64,000 nt of DNA from JAIOQJ01 sp963718635 (GCA_963718635.1 OY970367.1:4836001-4900000); one strand, 5' to 3'; counted from the stretch's first letter, positions 17,501-28,157 are shown. The notes: generated from the sequence alone by a model not told the origin. Numbers and translations: made by a program.

Positions 17501-18289
17501 CTAGCGTTCCAATGTAATGAACGCGACGTTTTTCATGCTGATATTGATCCACGCAATGGCACGGAGATTGACGAAATCTAGCAACCTGCGAGCGTGGAGT
17601 TCAAAAGGACGAAGGCTGCCAGTAAAACCAGTGATTTTGATGGCGATATTTCTTTCGATTACGCGGAATTTCTGCATGCCGACTTCATGGCCCCCAACGA
17701 TTACCGCACAGTCTGTTTCGACTGCCGGGATGCCGCCAAAGAAATGGCAAAGTGTTTCTTCATATAAGCTTAGATCGAGCCCTGCTCCTAAATCCTTCAG
17801 CATATCTATTGCGATTTGTTTTAAGCGTGAAACGCCTGGCAAACTCGCGTTCCAACGGGAACTGTCTACTTCAAAGCATATTCGACCGGAACGAATCCAG
17901 TTGCAGTTAACGAATTCGTGTTCGACTTTGGACGGTCGCACATTGATCAACTTGCCGTGTGCGAGGTCGCAGAGCATTAAATAATTCAATAACTGGGCTC
18001 GATGACGACCGTTGAGTGTTTCGACAGCTTTAAATTCGAATATGGCTCCATCTCCAACCAGGACGTCGACAAACAATTGCGTTCGAAAGGAGGCGAAAGT
18101 GATTTGAATGGGTAATTCTAGTCGAACGCTGGAGAGTCGGTTGGCAAGCTGGCGTTTGTATACTTTTTCATTAAAGAATCTGCCCATCTCGTTATGAATG
18201 GCAAGTACATGGCTCATCACTTCGTACGAAACCTCGCCGAATTCATTTTGATTTATTCGACGAATTGGATGATGTACTTCAATTGGCAT
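17501..18289 (-). CDS. GxxExxY protein (PD-(D/E)XK-like)
   Basis: A 262-residue member of the GxxExxY family, restriction-endonuclease-fold proteins of unknown role. The naming motif appears as MGRFFNEKVY (about residue 36), and the putative active site as VDVLVGDGAIFEFKAVE (about residues 73-89). The C-terminal 130 residues are an extra domain not present in the common 130-residue members. The gene sits between an ABC ATPase and its permease on the same strand with spacers of 52 and 69 bp, so it is probably co-transcribed but unlikely to be part of the transporter. Confidence 0.8.
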   Translation of the reverse strand: MPIEVHHPIRRINQNEFGEVSYEVMSHVLAIHNEMGRFFNEKVYKRQLANRLSSVRLELPIQITFASFRTQLFVDVLVGDGAIFEFKAVETLNGRHRAQLLNYLMLCDLAHGKLINVRPSKVEHEFVNCNWIRSGRICFEVDSSRWNASLPGVSRLKQIAIDMLKDLGAGLDLSLYEETLCHFFGGIPAVETDCAVIVGGHEVGMQKFRVIERNIAIKITGFTGSLRPFELHARRLLDFVNLRAIAWINISMKNVAFITLER

Positions 18290-18341
18290 TAGTTTCCATT
18301 TTCTTATTTTTTTGCCGCTATCTTTTTGTCGAAGTCTTTTC

Positions 18342-19061
18342 TTATATTGCGGCGGGCTCGTTTAGCTGATCGCGAATATTGCTGCGCAACACTTCTTCCT
18401 GTGCGACAATGCCGTCGCGGATGTGGATGATGCGGTCGCCGTATTCGGCAGCTCGGCGGTCGTGCGTGACCATGACAACCGAGCGTTTGCCGGCTTCCGG
18501 CAAATCTCGTAACAACGCCAGAATTTCCTTACTGGTAGCCGAATCGAGATTGCCCGTGGGCTCATCGCAGAGCACCGCTTCCGGCTCCGTCACTAATGCC
18601 CGCGCGATGGCCACGCGCTGCATTTCGCCTCCAGACATTTCCTCAGGGTAATGCTCTGCCCGGTACGTCATTCCGATCCGTTCGAGCGCGGCAGCGGCTC
18701 GATCTAGCGCCAGGCTGCGCCGTAGACCACCGAGCAATAACGGAAGCGCAACGTTTTCGACCGCTTTGAGTGTTGGCAGCAAATTGAAGAATTGAAAGAT
18801 GAACCCGACCCGCGTCCGCCGCAGCAACGAGCGCTGCCGATCGGACATCAACTGCAGGTTCAGCCCTTGAAACGTGACATGCCCGGTGCTTGGCGTATCA
18901 AGCGCACCGAGCAAGTGAAGTAGAGTCGATTTCCCCGAACCGCTCGGCCCCATAATCGAAACGAATTCACCCGACGTGATATGCAGGTCCACCCCGCGCA
19001 CGGCCTTCACCACCCGCCGGCCTTGCGTGTATTCCTTCGTCACGTTGACCAGATCCATCAT
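18342..19061 (-). CDS. ABC transporter ATP-binding protein, LolD/MacB type
   Basis: A 239-residue ATPase that energises the FtsX-type permease downstream. Walker A is GPSGSGKST (residues about 39-47), the signature is MSGGEMQRVAIARAL, and Walker B is AVLCDEPTGNLDS, the form typical of the LolD/FtsE/MacB group, with a switch histidine in MVTHDRRAAEYGDR. The gene is first in the three-gene minus-strand cluster and is preceded by a strong hairpin that separates it from ettA. Confidence 0.93.
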   Translation of the reverse strand: MMDLVNVTKEYTQGRRVVKAVRGVDLHITSGEFVSIMGPSGSGKSTLLHLLGALDTPSTGHVTFQGLNLQLMSDRQRSLLRRTRVGFIFQFFNLLPTLKAVENVALPLLLGGLRRSLALDRAAAALERIGMTYRAEHYPEEMSGGEMQRVAIARALVTEPEAVLCDEPTGNLDSATSKEILALLRDLPEAGKRSVVMVTHDRRAAEYGDRIIHIRDGIVAQEEVLRSNIRDQLNEPAAI

Positions 19062-19080
19062 GTGGCAATCCCTGCTTAAT

Positions 19081-19147
19081 GGCGAGCCGAGCAGCGTAAT
19101 CTGCCGAGTGCTATGATCACCCGGCAGCTTACGCTGCTCGGCTCGCC
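19081..19147. repeat. GGCGAGCCGAGCAGCGTAA hairpin repeat between ettA and ABC ATPase
   Basis: Perfect 19-bp arms GGCGAGCCGAGCAGCGTAA (19081-19099) and its complement (19129-19147), with further inner pairing, lie in the gap between two genes on one strand. It probably acts as a terminator or mRNA stabiliser here. Relatives lie near 41,705, 54,263 and 63,537. Confidence 0.8.
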
Positions 19148-19177
19148 TTATCGAACTTAGATGTTACTACCCGTTGG

Positions 19178-20845
19178 CTAGTGTTTAAGTTTCCTATATT
19201 TGATCCGGTGCGGCGTATCGGCATCGATCCCAAGCCGGGCGCGGCGCTGATCTTCGTATGTCCGATAATTGCCTTCGCACCACGTCACCTTGCTGTCGCC
19301 TTCGAAAGCGAGGATGTGCGTGGCCAGCCGATCGAGGAACCAGCGATCGTGGCTGATGACAACGGCACAGCCGCCAAAGTTCAACAAGGCTTCTTCCAGC
19401 GCTCGCAGGGTATCGACGTCTAGATCGTTCGTCGGTTCGTCGAGCAACAGCAGGTTGCCGCCGCTACGGAGAAGTTTGGCTAAGTGAATGCGGTTGCGCT
19501 CACCGCCGGAGCAGGCCGAGACCAGCTTTTGCTGATCGGTGCCTTTGAAGTTGAATCGCGACACATAGCCTCGGCTGGCTACCTTTTGCTTGCCGAGCAT
19601 AAAGAAGTCAGCCCCGCCGGTGATCTCTTCGAAGATGGTGCGGTTGCCGTCGAGGGCGTCGCGGTTTTGATCGACGTGGGCAGGCTTCACCGTATCGCCG
19701 ACGCGGAGGACGCCCTTATCGGGCTTCTCTTCACCCACGATCATTTTGAAAAGCGTCGTCTTGCCGGCGCCGTTCGGGCCGATCACGCCGACGATGCCGC
19801 CTTTAGGAAGGCTAAAGTTGAGATCGTCGAAGAGCAGGTTGTCGCCGAACGATTTGGCCACGCCTTCCGCACGAACGACGAGATCGCCGAGCATCGGCCC
19901 GGGCGGAATCTGGATCGTCAATTCCTCTTCACGCTCTTCATAGACCTGCGCCTGTAATTTATCGATGGCCGCCATGCGCGCTTTGCTTTTAGCAATACGG
20001 GCTCTCGGCGCCATCTTGGCCCATTCGAGTTCGCGCTCCAGTGCCTTCTTACGAGCGCTTTCAGTGCGCTCTTCTTTATCGAGCCGATCTTTCTTTTGCT
20101 CCAGCCAGGAAGAGTAATTTCCCTTGAACGGATAGCCGTGCCCGCGGTCGAGTTCCAGAATCCACTCGGCGACATTATCGAGAAAGTAACGATCGTGGGT
20201 GACGGAGACCACCGTGCCGGGATACTCTTTCAAATGGCGCTCCAGCCAATCGACCGACTCGGCATCAAGGTGATTCGTCGGCTCATCGAGCAGCAAAAGA
20301 TCGGGTTGTAGCAGAAGGGTTTTGCACAGGGCCACCCGACGCCGCTCACCGCCCGAAAGCTGCTCGACCGGCGCGTCCGGCGGCGGCAGGCGCATGGCAT
20401 CCATCGCAATTTCGAGATGGCGATCGAGATCCCAGAGGTTCTGCGCATCGATGATATCTTGCAGCTTGCCCATCTCATCGGTGAGTTTGTCGAAATCGGC
20501 ATCGGGCAGCCCCATCTCATCGCCGATAGCGTTATAGCGATCGAGCACGGCCCGCTTGCTCGCGACCGCTTCCTGGATGTTCTCAAAGACCGTTTTGCCT
20601 GCAGTTAGATGAGGCTCTTGCGGCACGTAGCCAATGCTGATGCCCGCCTTGGCCCGGGCCGTCCCCATGAAGTCTTTGTCTTGCAGGGCCATCACGCCGA
20701 GCAACGTGCTTTTGCCGGCGCCGTTGCTGCCGATGACGCCGATCTTCGCGCCGGGATAAAAGGAGAGCCAAATGTTCTTCAGCACTTCCTTGCGGTCGTA
20801 AAGCTTGGTGAGACTTTCAATCGTGAAAATATACTGCTCAGCCAT
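19178..20845 (-). CDS. ettA: Energy-dependent translational throttle protein EttA (ABC-F)
   Basis: A 555-residue soluble ABC-F ATPase that binds the ribosomal E site and gates entry into elongation according to the ATP/ADP ratio; E. coli EttA has the same length. It has two ABC domains, with Walker A GSNGAGKST and GPNGAGKTT, signatures LSGGERRRVALC and CSGGERNRIHLA, and the EttA interdomain linker region (KAGISIGYVPQEPHLTAGKT in domain one, RARIAKSKARMAAIDKLQ in the linker). No membrane helices. The frame is intact and the start MAEQYIFTIESLTK is standard. Confidence 0.96.
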   Translation of the reverse strand: MAEQYIFTIESLTKLYDRKEVLKNIWLSFYPGAKIGVIGSNGAGKSTLLGVMALQDKDFMGTARAKAGISIGYVPQEPHLTAGKTVFENIQEAVASKRAVLDRYNAIGDEMGLPDADFDKLTDEMGKLQDIIDAQNLWDLDRHLEIAMDAMRLPPPDAPVEQLSGGERRRVALCKTLLLQPDLLLLDEPTNHLDAESVDWLERHLKEYPGTVVSVTHDRYFLDNVAEWILELDRGHGYPFKGNYSSWLEQKKDRLDKEERTESARKKALERELEWAKMAPRARIAKSKARMAAIDKLQAQVYEEREEELTIQIPPGPMLGDLVVRAEGVAKSFGDNLLFDDLNFSLPKGGIVGVIGPNGAGKTTLFKMIVGEEKPDKGVLRVGDTVKPAHVDQNRDALDGNRTIFEEITGGADFFMLGKQKVASRGYVSRFNFKGTDQQKLVSACSGGERNRIHLAKLLRSGGNLLLLDEPTNDLDVDTLRALEEALLNFGGCAVVISHDRWFLDRLATHILAFEGDSKVTWCEGNYRTYEDQRRARLGIDADTPHRIKYRKLKH

Positions 20846-21263
20846 CGATTCTCCGTTATGTGCGCTGCCGGGCGGGCAGCTTCAACTTCCTTGGGGTTAT
20901 GATAAGCGTTTGAGTTCTTTCGGGTAGCGCACTTCGTTTTCGGTTAAAGGGAACTGATCGCGACAGCGCAAAATCAAAACCGCGTTATCCGCGACGCGAA
21001 GGCTCTGCGCAGCGGGGGCGCTTTCAGCGGGCAAGGAATGCAGTAAGAAAAATGACAAAAAGATGTTGGCAAAAAAATGAAAGCGAAATCTGCTTTTCTC
21101 TCATTTTTCTGCCCAACATTTTTTTGCCATAATGATTTGCTTCTTGGCAACACAAACCTCTGCGCATTGCACTATCAGGAATGAATCGCAATCAGTGCGG
21201 TTCATGCAATTCCGATTGACAGCGCTCTTGACGGCAAGATAGGATGCCCCTTCTTTAGCTGTC
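20846..21263. other. Divergent intergenic region with A/T-rich inverted repeat
   Basis: This 418-bp gap lies between ettA (leftward) and the TPR gene (rightward), so it should contain both promoters. It holds a partial GCGACGCGAAGGCTCTGCGCAG repeat (about 20,991-21,012) and, at about 21,050-21,130, a loose inverted repeat of AAATGACAAAAAGATGTTGG and CCCAACATTTTTTTGCC. No gene seen. Confidence 0.4.
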
Positions 21264-24200
21264 ATGAACCCCATGGATGGGCCGCGAATGCCGACGATCA
21301 ACAAGAAACTGCTGCTGCGCCTCTTTCTAGCGACGCTCGTATTCGGCGTCGGCCTTTTCCTCGTTTATTACGTGCAATCGGATCGCGCCATTGATGCCTT
21401 GCGCTGGCAGGCCACGGCAGCGGCCGAGCTTGGACGGCAGGACAAAGCCATCTCCTACATGAAGCAATACCTCGAACTGCGGCCGAGCGACCACGATGCG
21501 GCGGCTAAGTTGGGCGACATGATTCTAAGCCGAGGCACGAGCCGTAAGGATCTTTCGAGCGTGCTGTTTCTCTACGAACGCGTCGTTCGCGAGGCGCCGC
21601 AACGCATCGACTTGCAGCGGAAGCTGGTCGATATTTGTCTCAAGCTCAATCGCCCGAGCGATGCCGCCGAACATGCGCAAACTGTTGGAACGCACTCCGA
21701 ACGATGCCGAACTTTGGGAACAACTCGCGCTTGCGCAATCCGCACAAAATAAGAATGAAGAGGCGCCGCGCTTCACTTGAACGGGCCATTGAAAGCGATG
21801 CGACGCGCATCGGCAGTTATGATCTGTTGGCCGAGCTTCTGATTCGGCAACTGAATCTGCCGAACGAAGGCCGTAGCTGCATCGAAAAAATGGTAAAGGC
21901 CAATCCTTCGAACGCGGAGGCATATCTGATTCGAGCGCACTTAGAGCGGAGTTTAAATCGGTTTCCCGAAAGCTTGCAGGATGTCGACCGCCTGTTAGCT
22001 CTCGACCCGGAGAATGCCGATGGCCTCTTGATGATCGCGGACCTGATGAAGGCAAAGGGCGATGTTGCGAAAGCGCGCATCGCCTTGACTGATGGCTTGG
22101 CCATCTATCAGAAAGACCTGCGCTTTTATCGGGAACTTTCGTTTCTGGAACTATCGAGCGGCAACATTCCCGTGGCGATCGCCTGCCTCGATCAAGGCGT
22201 GCGCCTGATGCCGAACGCGATCGAACTGCTGGCGCCGCTCGGTGATTTACTGGTGCAACAAGGCGAAGTCGACAGAGCGAAAGAGATTCTTCAGGCGTTG
22301 AAGAAGCGCAATGCGATGCCGACGCAGATCAAATATCTCGAAGGCCGTCTGCTGATGCAGCAGGCACAGTGGGGCGAGGCGCTGGTGACGCTTGAGGATT
22401 TGCGAAAAGAAGTCGTCGGGCGACCTGGCCTGGAAGCGCAGGTCAACGTGCTGCTAGCTAACTGCCACGAGCGCCTCGGCAATCGGCAGGCGCAGGAAGA
22501 AGCACTCAGGCGTGTCGTGACTATCGACGCCGGGCATCTCGGCGCCCACTTGAAATTCGCGGAGAACCAGCTTTCGGCTGGCAATCTCGACGAGGCGATC
22601 AAAGAATATACGGTAGCGGCGCGCTCGTCGTTCGCGCCGCTCAGCGCCCGCATTGCTCTAGGCCGTCTGCTGATCGCACGAGCCCGGGGCAGCAACACCG
22701 CCTCTGAATGGAGCGTGGTATCCGACTATATCAACCAACTGCGAGAGAAGTACAAGAATACGGTTGACCCGATCTTGTTGGGCGCGGAAATGTTGATGGC
22801 TAGGCAGCAGTATGCCGAGGCCCGGACACTCCTTCGTAATGAAGCCGGCAAGCGTGTGAACGACGCTCGGATCTGGTCTGTACTCGCGGCGATTGCACTG
22901 GAGGCCCACGGAATGCACGCGGCCTTCGACGTACTGGATGAGGCCCAGGAGTTGATCGGCAATCAGGTCGAATTGCGGTTGGCGCGAGCCCGTACTTGGA
23001 CCGTTGACTGGAAGCCGGGCCGCGAAAAGCGCGTGCGAGCGCTCGGCCAAAACATCGGCGATCTATCCGACGCGGAGCAATACCGACTTCTGAGCGGCTT
23101 GGCCGACGTCTGTGCCACCATTCGCGATCTCGATGGAGTTCGGCATTTTCAGACCCAGCTTGCTGCCCGCTCCCCGCGCGACTTAAACGTTCGAAAAGCG
23201 CTTTACGAATCCGCTGTGCGTGCTGGGGATCTCGTAGCAAAAGAAAAAATTGGTGGAGAGATTGTTGCTCTGGCTGACGAATCAATCATCAAGATGGTGA
23301 ATGCGCTGATCGAAAGCGATACGCCGAACATTACGCCGGCACGCCGGGAAGCGCTCAAGTTGATGGCAACGAAGGCCATCGAATTGACTCCCGATCGTGG
23401 CGACCCGCACCTGCTGCTAGCCAAGTTAGCCCAACAAACAGGCGACCGCCGCACCGCTGCAAAAGAGTTAGCCAAGGCAATCGAACTGGAGCCTTCGCAG
23501 TTCAGTTATTTGGAGGAGCAAATTGCTTTCCTTCTTCGCGATGGCGACCCGACCACTGCCCGCAAGCGCATCGAACAGCTTTACTTGGACCCACGGCTTT
23601 CCGGCGAAGGTTTTCTCGGATTGATCGACGGCGCGACGGCTAAGCTTCCAACGGAATCGTTCGACCGCTGCATGACATGGATTGAGCCGTTGGTCAAGAA
23701 ATCCGCGGTGTCGATGTGCTGGATGGCACGCTTGCAAAAGGGGCAAGGACGCACGGAGCAGGCGGCCGCATTGCTCACTCGGGCGTCTCAAGAGTCGCCG
23801 ACTTCCATTGATGCCTGGATCGTCCGCGCCTACCTGCAACCCGCAACGGTGCAGGAGACTTTGAAAGCGGCCAAGACAATTCTCAACGAGCGCTCCTGGC
23901 TGCTGCTTTGTGCAGAAACCGCGGATGTCGTTCGCCAACGCGACCCCAATTGGACACCATCGTTTGAAAAACCCGAGCAGCGCCGCTGGTTTGCCCAAGC
24001 CTGTTTAGACGCCGCCGAACGACGGGATCAGCTAGCCGAGGCTAACGCAGTTTTGGATCGGTTGATAGCTGATGGAGCAGCTAGGCCGGAAGACGTTGCT
24101 TGGGCTAAGCGTCAAAAATCGATGTTGGCAGCGGGACGCGGCACCAATGTTGAACGGCGTCAGGCAGCCCTTGCGATCAAAGAAATGCCGCCCGCCGTCA

Positions 24201-25470
24201 GCGATAACCTGGAAGATTGCCGATCGCGCGTGGCCGCGTTGAATGTTGCTGCCCGCCAACTGCACGGCGAGGCACGGCGGGCCGTGCTGATGCAAGCGAT
24301 TGAATCGATGAAACGGATTGTCGCCGACAAGTCGAGTTCTGCAAAGGACTGGTATAACCTCAGCCAGTTTCAACGGCTTGCTGGCAAGCAGGCGGACTAT
24401 CGCACCAGCTTGGGCGAAGCGATGAAGCGCGATGAGGGCAACCTCTTTTACACCGCCGCCTACGTGGATGACTTGCTGAACGATGGCAAGATCACCGAAG
24501 CCGAGGCGGAGCTGCCTCGCCTGTTGCTGGGGACGCACGACCTCTTTGCAACCTCGACGGTCGCCCGTTATTATGCTCTGGCCAATCTGCCGGCTCGTTC
24601 CATTGAAGTGGTCGAACAATACATCAACGCGGCCGATGTCGGCACGCCCGAGGGCCAGTCGCGCGTGCGTCATGCCGCCGAGATGCTCGATCGCATCGCC
24701 CGCGCGGTCATCGGCAACAATCGAGCAAATGCCAAAATCTTGCTCGAAGCAGCGCTCGATAAGTATCGGATTTCGTTGAAAGCCTACCCGGAATCGGCGA
24801 CGCTGATGGCGTCCCTATTGGCATTCGATGGGCGCGTCACCGAGGCCTTCGACCTGTTGGCTTCGATGAAGTCCTCGATTGCCATCAAGAGCCTGACGAC
24901 GACTTCGGTCGATCTGCTTCGCAACGGCAATGCCAGCGCAAAAAACGTGCAGACAACCAAAGAGTGGCTCGATGCGGCCCTGGCTCACAGCCCTGCCTCC
25001 TGCGTTTTGAAACTCAACCTCGCCGACTTTTACGCGTTGCGGCAGGACTACGCGCATGCCGAGCCGATCTATGCCGAGGTCTTGAAGATCGAACCCGACA
25101 ATTTAGTCGCGTTGAACAACTTGGCCTACATGCTCGCGCCACGGCCCGATGCAACGGAACAGGCGTTGAAATATGTTGACCGCGCCATCGAAGTGAACGG
25201 GCCTACCGGTGAACTGCTCGATACGCGCGCTCGGGTCTATATCGCCCGCGGCGATATGGATAAAGCGGTTGACGATTTGACCTTGGCTATTGAACAGGCG
25301 CCGACGTCGCTTCGCTATTTTCATCTGGCGCTGCGCAATCGCGCCAATTCAAAAAGTCCGAGGCCGTTCAGTCGTTCAAGCAGGCAAAAACGCGTGGCCT
25401 GGCGCCATCCATGGTCCATCCAAATGATTTGACCGATTATAAGATGCTGGCGGCGCAAACGAGCGACTGA
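21264..25470 (+). pseudogene. Large membrane-anchored TPR protein, three frameshifts
   Basis: The restored product of about 1,400 residues has one N-terminal membrane helix (LLLRLFLATLVFGVGLFLVY) followed by many tetratricopeptide repeats, e.g. AISYMKQYLELRPSDHDAAA and HAEPIYAEVLKIEPDNLVAL. The frame changes near 21,672 (to MRKLLERTPNDAELWEQLAL), near 21,765 (to LERAIESDATRIGSYDLLAE) and near 25,350 (to KSEAVQSFKQAKTRGLAPSM), ending at 25,470. Each switch keeps TPR-like sequence, so the gene is one unit. Possible starts are 21264, 21273 and 21288. In planctomycetes such proteins often accompany exosortase or polysaccharide loci, but none is seen here; the partner is unknown. Confidence 0.85.
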
Positions 25471-25498
25471 CTTGTTGTCGCAGCAGATCATTCCTATC

Positions 25499-25527
25499 CT
25501 CCCCCCGGCTTTGCGGGGGGAGGGTAA
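25499..25527. terminator. G/C-rich hairpin between converging genes
   Basis: CCTCCCCCC and GCGGGGGGAGG form a strong stem with a short loop, 28 bp after the TPR stop and 19 bp before the stop of the small gene on the other strand. There is no T-tract. A related segment occurs near 330. Confidence 0.5.
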
Positions 25528-25546
25528 CGCCAGACGACGCAAGCAT

Positions 25547-25741
25547 TTATTTTCTGCCGGAATCGATTGTCGCTCGCGCCTGCGGCTCATTGTCATCCCC
25601 GTCCGCGTCGAGACTTATCGGCATAGAGATAGGAACGCCGATCGGTCCGGTCGGATGGGGCTGCACGGCAACGTCGGGGATTTCCAAGGCTTCGAAGGGC
25701 GTCTCTTTTTTGGAAGCATTATCCGATTTTGAGTCAGGCAT
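25547..25741 (-). CDS. Small acidic protein of unknown function
   Basis: A 64-residue protein starting at 25741, where an AAGAGGCGATC stretch precedes ATG; the frame is open 14 codons further upstream. It has no membrane segment or cysteines. It is rich in Pro, Asp and Ile (EIPDVAVQPHPTGPIGVPIS, then SLDADGDDNEPQ) and looks unstructured. The gene lies 38 bp downstream of the 25,780 gene on the same strand, so the two may be expressed together. No family recognised. Confidence 0.45.
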   Translation of the reverse strand: MPDSKSDNASKKETPFEALEIPDVAVQPHPTGPIGVPISMPISLDADGDDNEPQARATIDSGRK

Positions 25742-25779
25742 GATCGCCTCTTGACGTGTCGAAATGTTTAAAGCAAAGC

Positions 25780-26360
25780 TCATGGCGCCGTCTTGTCTTT
25801 CGAGATCAGAACCACGCCATCGTGTTGAATTCGATAGGCGCCCTTCGCGATCCGCTCAACCGCTTCGCCCATGGCGGTCACTAATTTGACGCAACCCTCG
25901 GAACGGCAGGCATCAACCTCTCGATAAATTTCAATGCGGTAGACATGGCCCAGGGGATCGAGCGCTTTGAAACTCCCTTCCTTGCGCTGACTTTTCAAGG
26001 CTGACGTGCCCGCTCCAGTTCCAGCACTCGGCGTGGGTTTCTTCACAATAGCCGGTACGGGCCAAGTGATAGTTGCTTCAGGGAATCCAACGTTGGCCCA
26101 ACGCGAATGATAGGCGCGAATCGTATCGAAGAGCGGTTCATCGGTCTCGGGCGCGGAGTCCGGCACCTGACCATCACAGACAGGTAGAAAAATGCCGCCG
26201 CCAGCTTCGCAGTCGGCGTCGTGCCATAGAAAAAGGCTTGCGCATCATCGGTCGGGTCGTCGTCGTAGTCGCAACGAAGCCCAAGGCCGTCCGCCAGTTT
26301 CAGCACATCTTCGTGAGACAAGGTAGATCCTTCTTGGCTGTCAAAAGCGAATGCCCTCAC
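25780..26360 (-). pseudogene. Hypothetical protein, probably frameshifted near 26,170
   Basis: Two overlapping minus-strand frames appear to be halves of one gene. The upstream frame reads EDVLKLADGLGLRCDYDDDP, then AKLAAAFFYLSV; near 26,165-26,185 a one-base change leads into DGQVPDSAPETDEPLFDTIR and on to a C-terminal part (LVTAMGEAVERIAKGAYRIQ) ending at 25780. The start is unclear: GTG at 26360 or a later codon. No family recognised. Alternatively the downstream frame is a separate gene with a GTG start. Confidence 0.5.
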
Positions 26361-26498
26361 CCCCTGCGGCGCCTATTGCACTCTACGGCTGGCGAGGTCC
26401 GAAAGTCAAATGAACGAGCCTAATAGTTGAGCGTTTTCAACCTCATCGGCTACATTAGCTGCAAGCCTTGTCTGATTCAGAGAGTGAGGAGTCGAATC

Positions 26499-28157
26499 AT
26501 GGTCTTGCGATTAACGCTTTTCGTTTCGTTATTAAGCAGTGTGCCATCGCGAGCGGCTGATCGCGACTACGACCTCGTGATCCGCAACGGCTCCATCGTA
26601 GATGGTACGGGCAATCCGTGGTTCGCCGGCGATGTCGCTATCAACGGCGATAAGATTGCTGCAGTGGCCCGTTCCCTTCCAGGCAAAGGCAAACGCGAGA
26701 TCGATGCGAAAGGGCTCACGGTCGCGCCCGGCTTTATCGACGTTCATTCCCATTCGGATTACGTGCTGCTGCAAGATGGCCGGGCGCAAAGCAAGATTCG
26801 CCAAGGGGTGAGCACCGAAGTGTTTGGTGAAGGGCCATCGGTCGGGCCGTACAAGGGCCAACTGGACGCCAAGCGCTTTACCGTCGATGGCCAAACCTTG
26901 AAATGGTCCACCATTGCCGACTATCTCGCATTGATTGAAAAGCGAGGCGTTTCGGTCAATGTCGCCACCTATTGCGGCATCGACAATTTGTGGGAATGCG
27001 CGATGGGCAAATCGTTTGCCCGACCTACCGCCGAACAGTTTGCCTTGATGAAGCAATTGTTGGAAGAGGCGATGAACAACGGCGCTTTCGGCCTTTCCAC
27101 GATGTTGGCCATGCCGCCCGGCGCGCTAGCAACGACCGATGATCTGGTCGAACTTGCCAAGGTCGTTGCGAAACATCAGGGGGTTTATTCATCGCATATC
27201 CGCCACGAAGGAGTTGATGTTTTCGATGCCGTCAAAGAGGCGATCGCCATCGGCGAGCGTGCTTCAATCCCAGTTGACATCATTCATCTGAAAATCGCTG
27301 ATCAAAAGTATTGGGGCCGTATGAATGAAATCGTCAAATTGATCAGCGAAGCCAGGCAGCGCGGCGTGAATGTCCAGGCCAACGTTTATCCCTATACCCG
27401 CGGCAACAACGACTTGCTCAGCATTCTTCCGCCGTCGGCGCACGAAGGCGGTCCCGCAAAAATGAAGGAGCGCCTTACTGACCCCACCCAGCGCGAACGA
27501 ATCAAAAAAGAGATCAAAGAAGGAATTCCCGGTTGGTACAACCACTACACGGCCGTCGGCGGCGACTGGTCGAAGATGCTGATCAGCGGCAAGGGCAGCT
27601 ATGAAGGTCTGACCATGGATCGCGTCATCGAAGCAAAAAATCGCCGGAAGGACCAACCGCGCGAGCCTCTCGATATTCTTCTCGATTTGCTCATCGAAGA
27701 GAATTTCTCGATCCCGACCGTGTATGCTCATCACACGGAGGCCGATATGATGCTCGCCATGTCACAGCCGTGGTGTTCCATCGGCTCGGACGGCTATGCC
27801 TATGCGGTCGAAGGACCATTGCGCCAGGGCAATCCGCACCCGCGCTGCTTCGGAACGTTCCCTCGAGTTTTAGGGCGCTATGCTCGCGACCAGAAATTTC
27901 TGACGCTCGAAGATGCAGTCCGCAAAATGACTTCAATGAACGCGGCCAAGCTTGGTATTCAGGATCGCGGCTTGCTCAAAGCGGGCTTGTTCGCCGACAT
28001 CACCCTTTTTGATTCGCGCAGTGTCATTGACAAGGCAACTTATGCCGACCCCTTCCATTACAACGAGGGGATTGAATATGTGGTAGTCAATGGACAGATC
28101 GTTTTGGAAAAAGGCAAACACACCGATGCAAAACCGGGTCGAGCATTGCGGCATTGA
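26499..28157 (+). CDS. N-acyl-D-amino-acid deacylase (D-aminoacylase), exported
   Basis: A zinc amidohydrolase of the D-aminoacylase family that removes acyl groups from N-acyl-D-amino acids. The 552-residue protein starts at 26499 (MVLRLTLFVSLLSSVPSRAA, a signal peptide). It shows the urease-superfamily beta sandwich opening (YDLVIRNGSIVDGTGNPWFA), the metal motif APGFIDVHSHSD, later metal-site histidines (YSSHIRHEG, IIHLKIAD, YAHHTEAD) and the closing GLLKAGLFADITLFDSRSVI. The signal peptide implies periplasmic action, perhaps on peptidoglycan-derived D-amino acids. GAGTGAGGAGTCG upstream supplies the ribosome-binding site. Confidence 0.92.
   Translation: MVLRLTLFVSLLSSVPSRAADRDYDLVIRNGSIVDGTGNPWFAGDVAINGDKIAAVARSLPGKGKREIDAKGLTVAPGFIDVHSHSDYVLLQDGRAQSKIRQGVSTEVFGEGPSVGPYKGQLDAKRFTVDGQTLKWSTIADYLALIEKRGVSVNVATYCGIDNLWECAMGKSFARPTAEQFALMKQLLEEAMNNGAFGLSTMLAMPPGALATTDDLVELAKVVAKHQGVYSSHIRHEGVDVFDAVKEAIAIGERASIPVDIIHLKIADQKYWGRMNEIVKLISEARQRGVNVQANVYPYTRGNNDLLSILPPSAHEGGPAKMKERLTDPTQRERIKKEIKEGIPGWYNHYTAVGGDWSKMLISGKGSYEGLTMDRVIEAKNRRKDQPREPLDILLDLLIEENFSIPTVYAHHTEADMMLAMSQPWCSIGSDGYAYAVEGPLRQGNPHPRCFGTFPRVLGRYARDQKFLTLEDAVRKMTSMNAAKLGIQDRGLLKAGLFADITLFDSRSVIDKATYADPFHYNEGIEYVVVNGQIVLEKGKHTDAKPGRALRH

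Noticed and set aside
21101..21304. Small minus-strand frame overlapping the TPR gene start
   Set aside because: It crosses an A/T-rich inverted repeat and the TPR N-terminus; no protein-like pattern.
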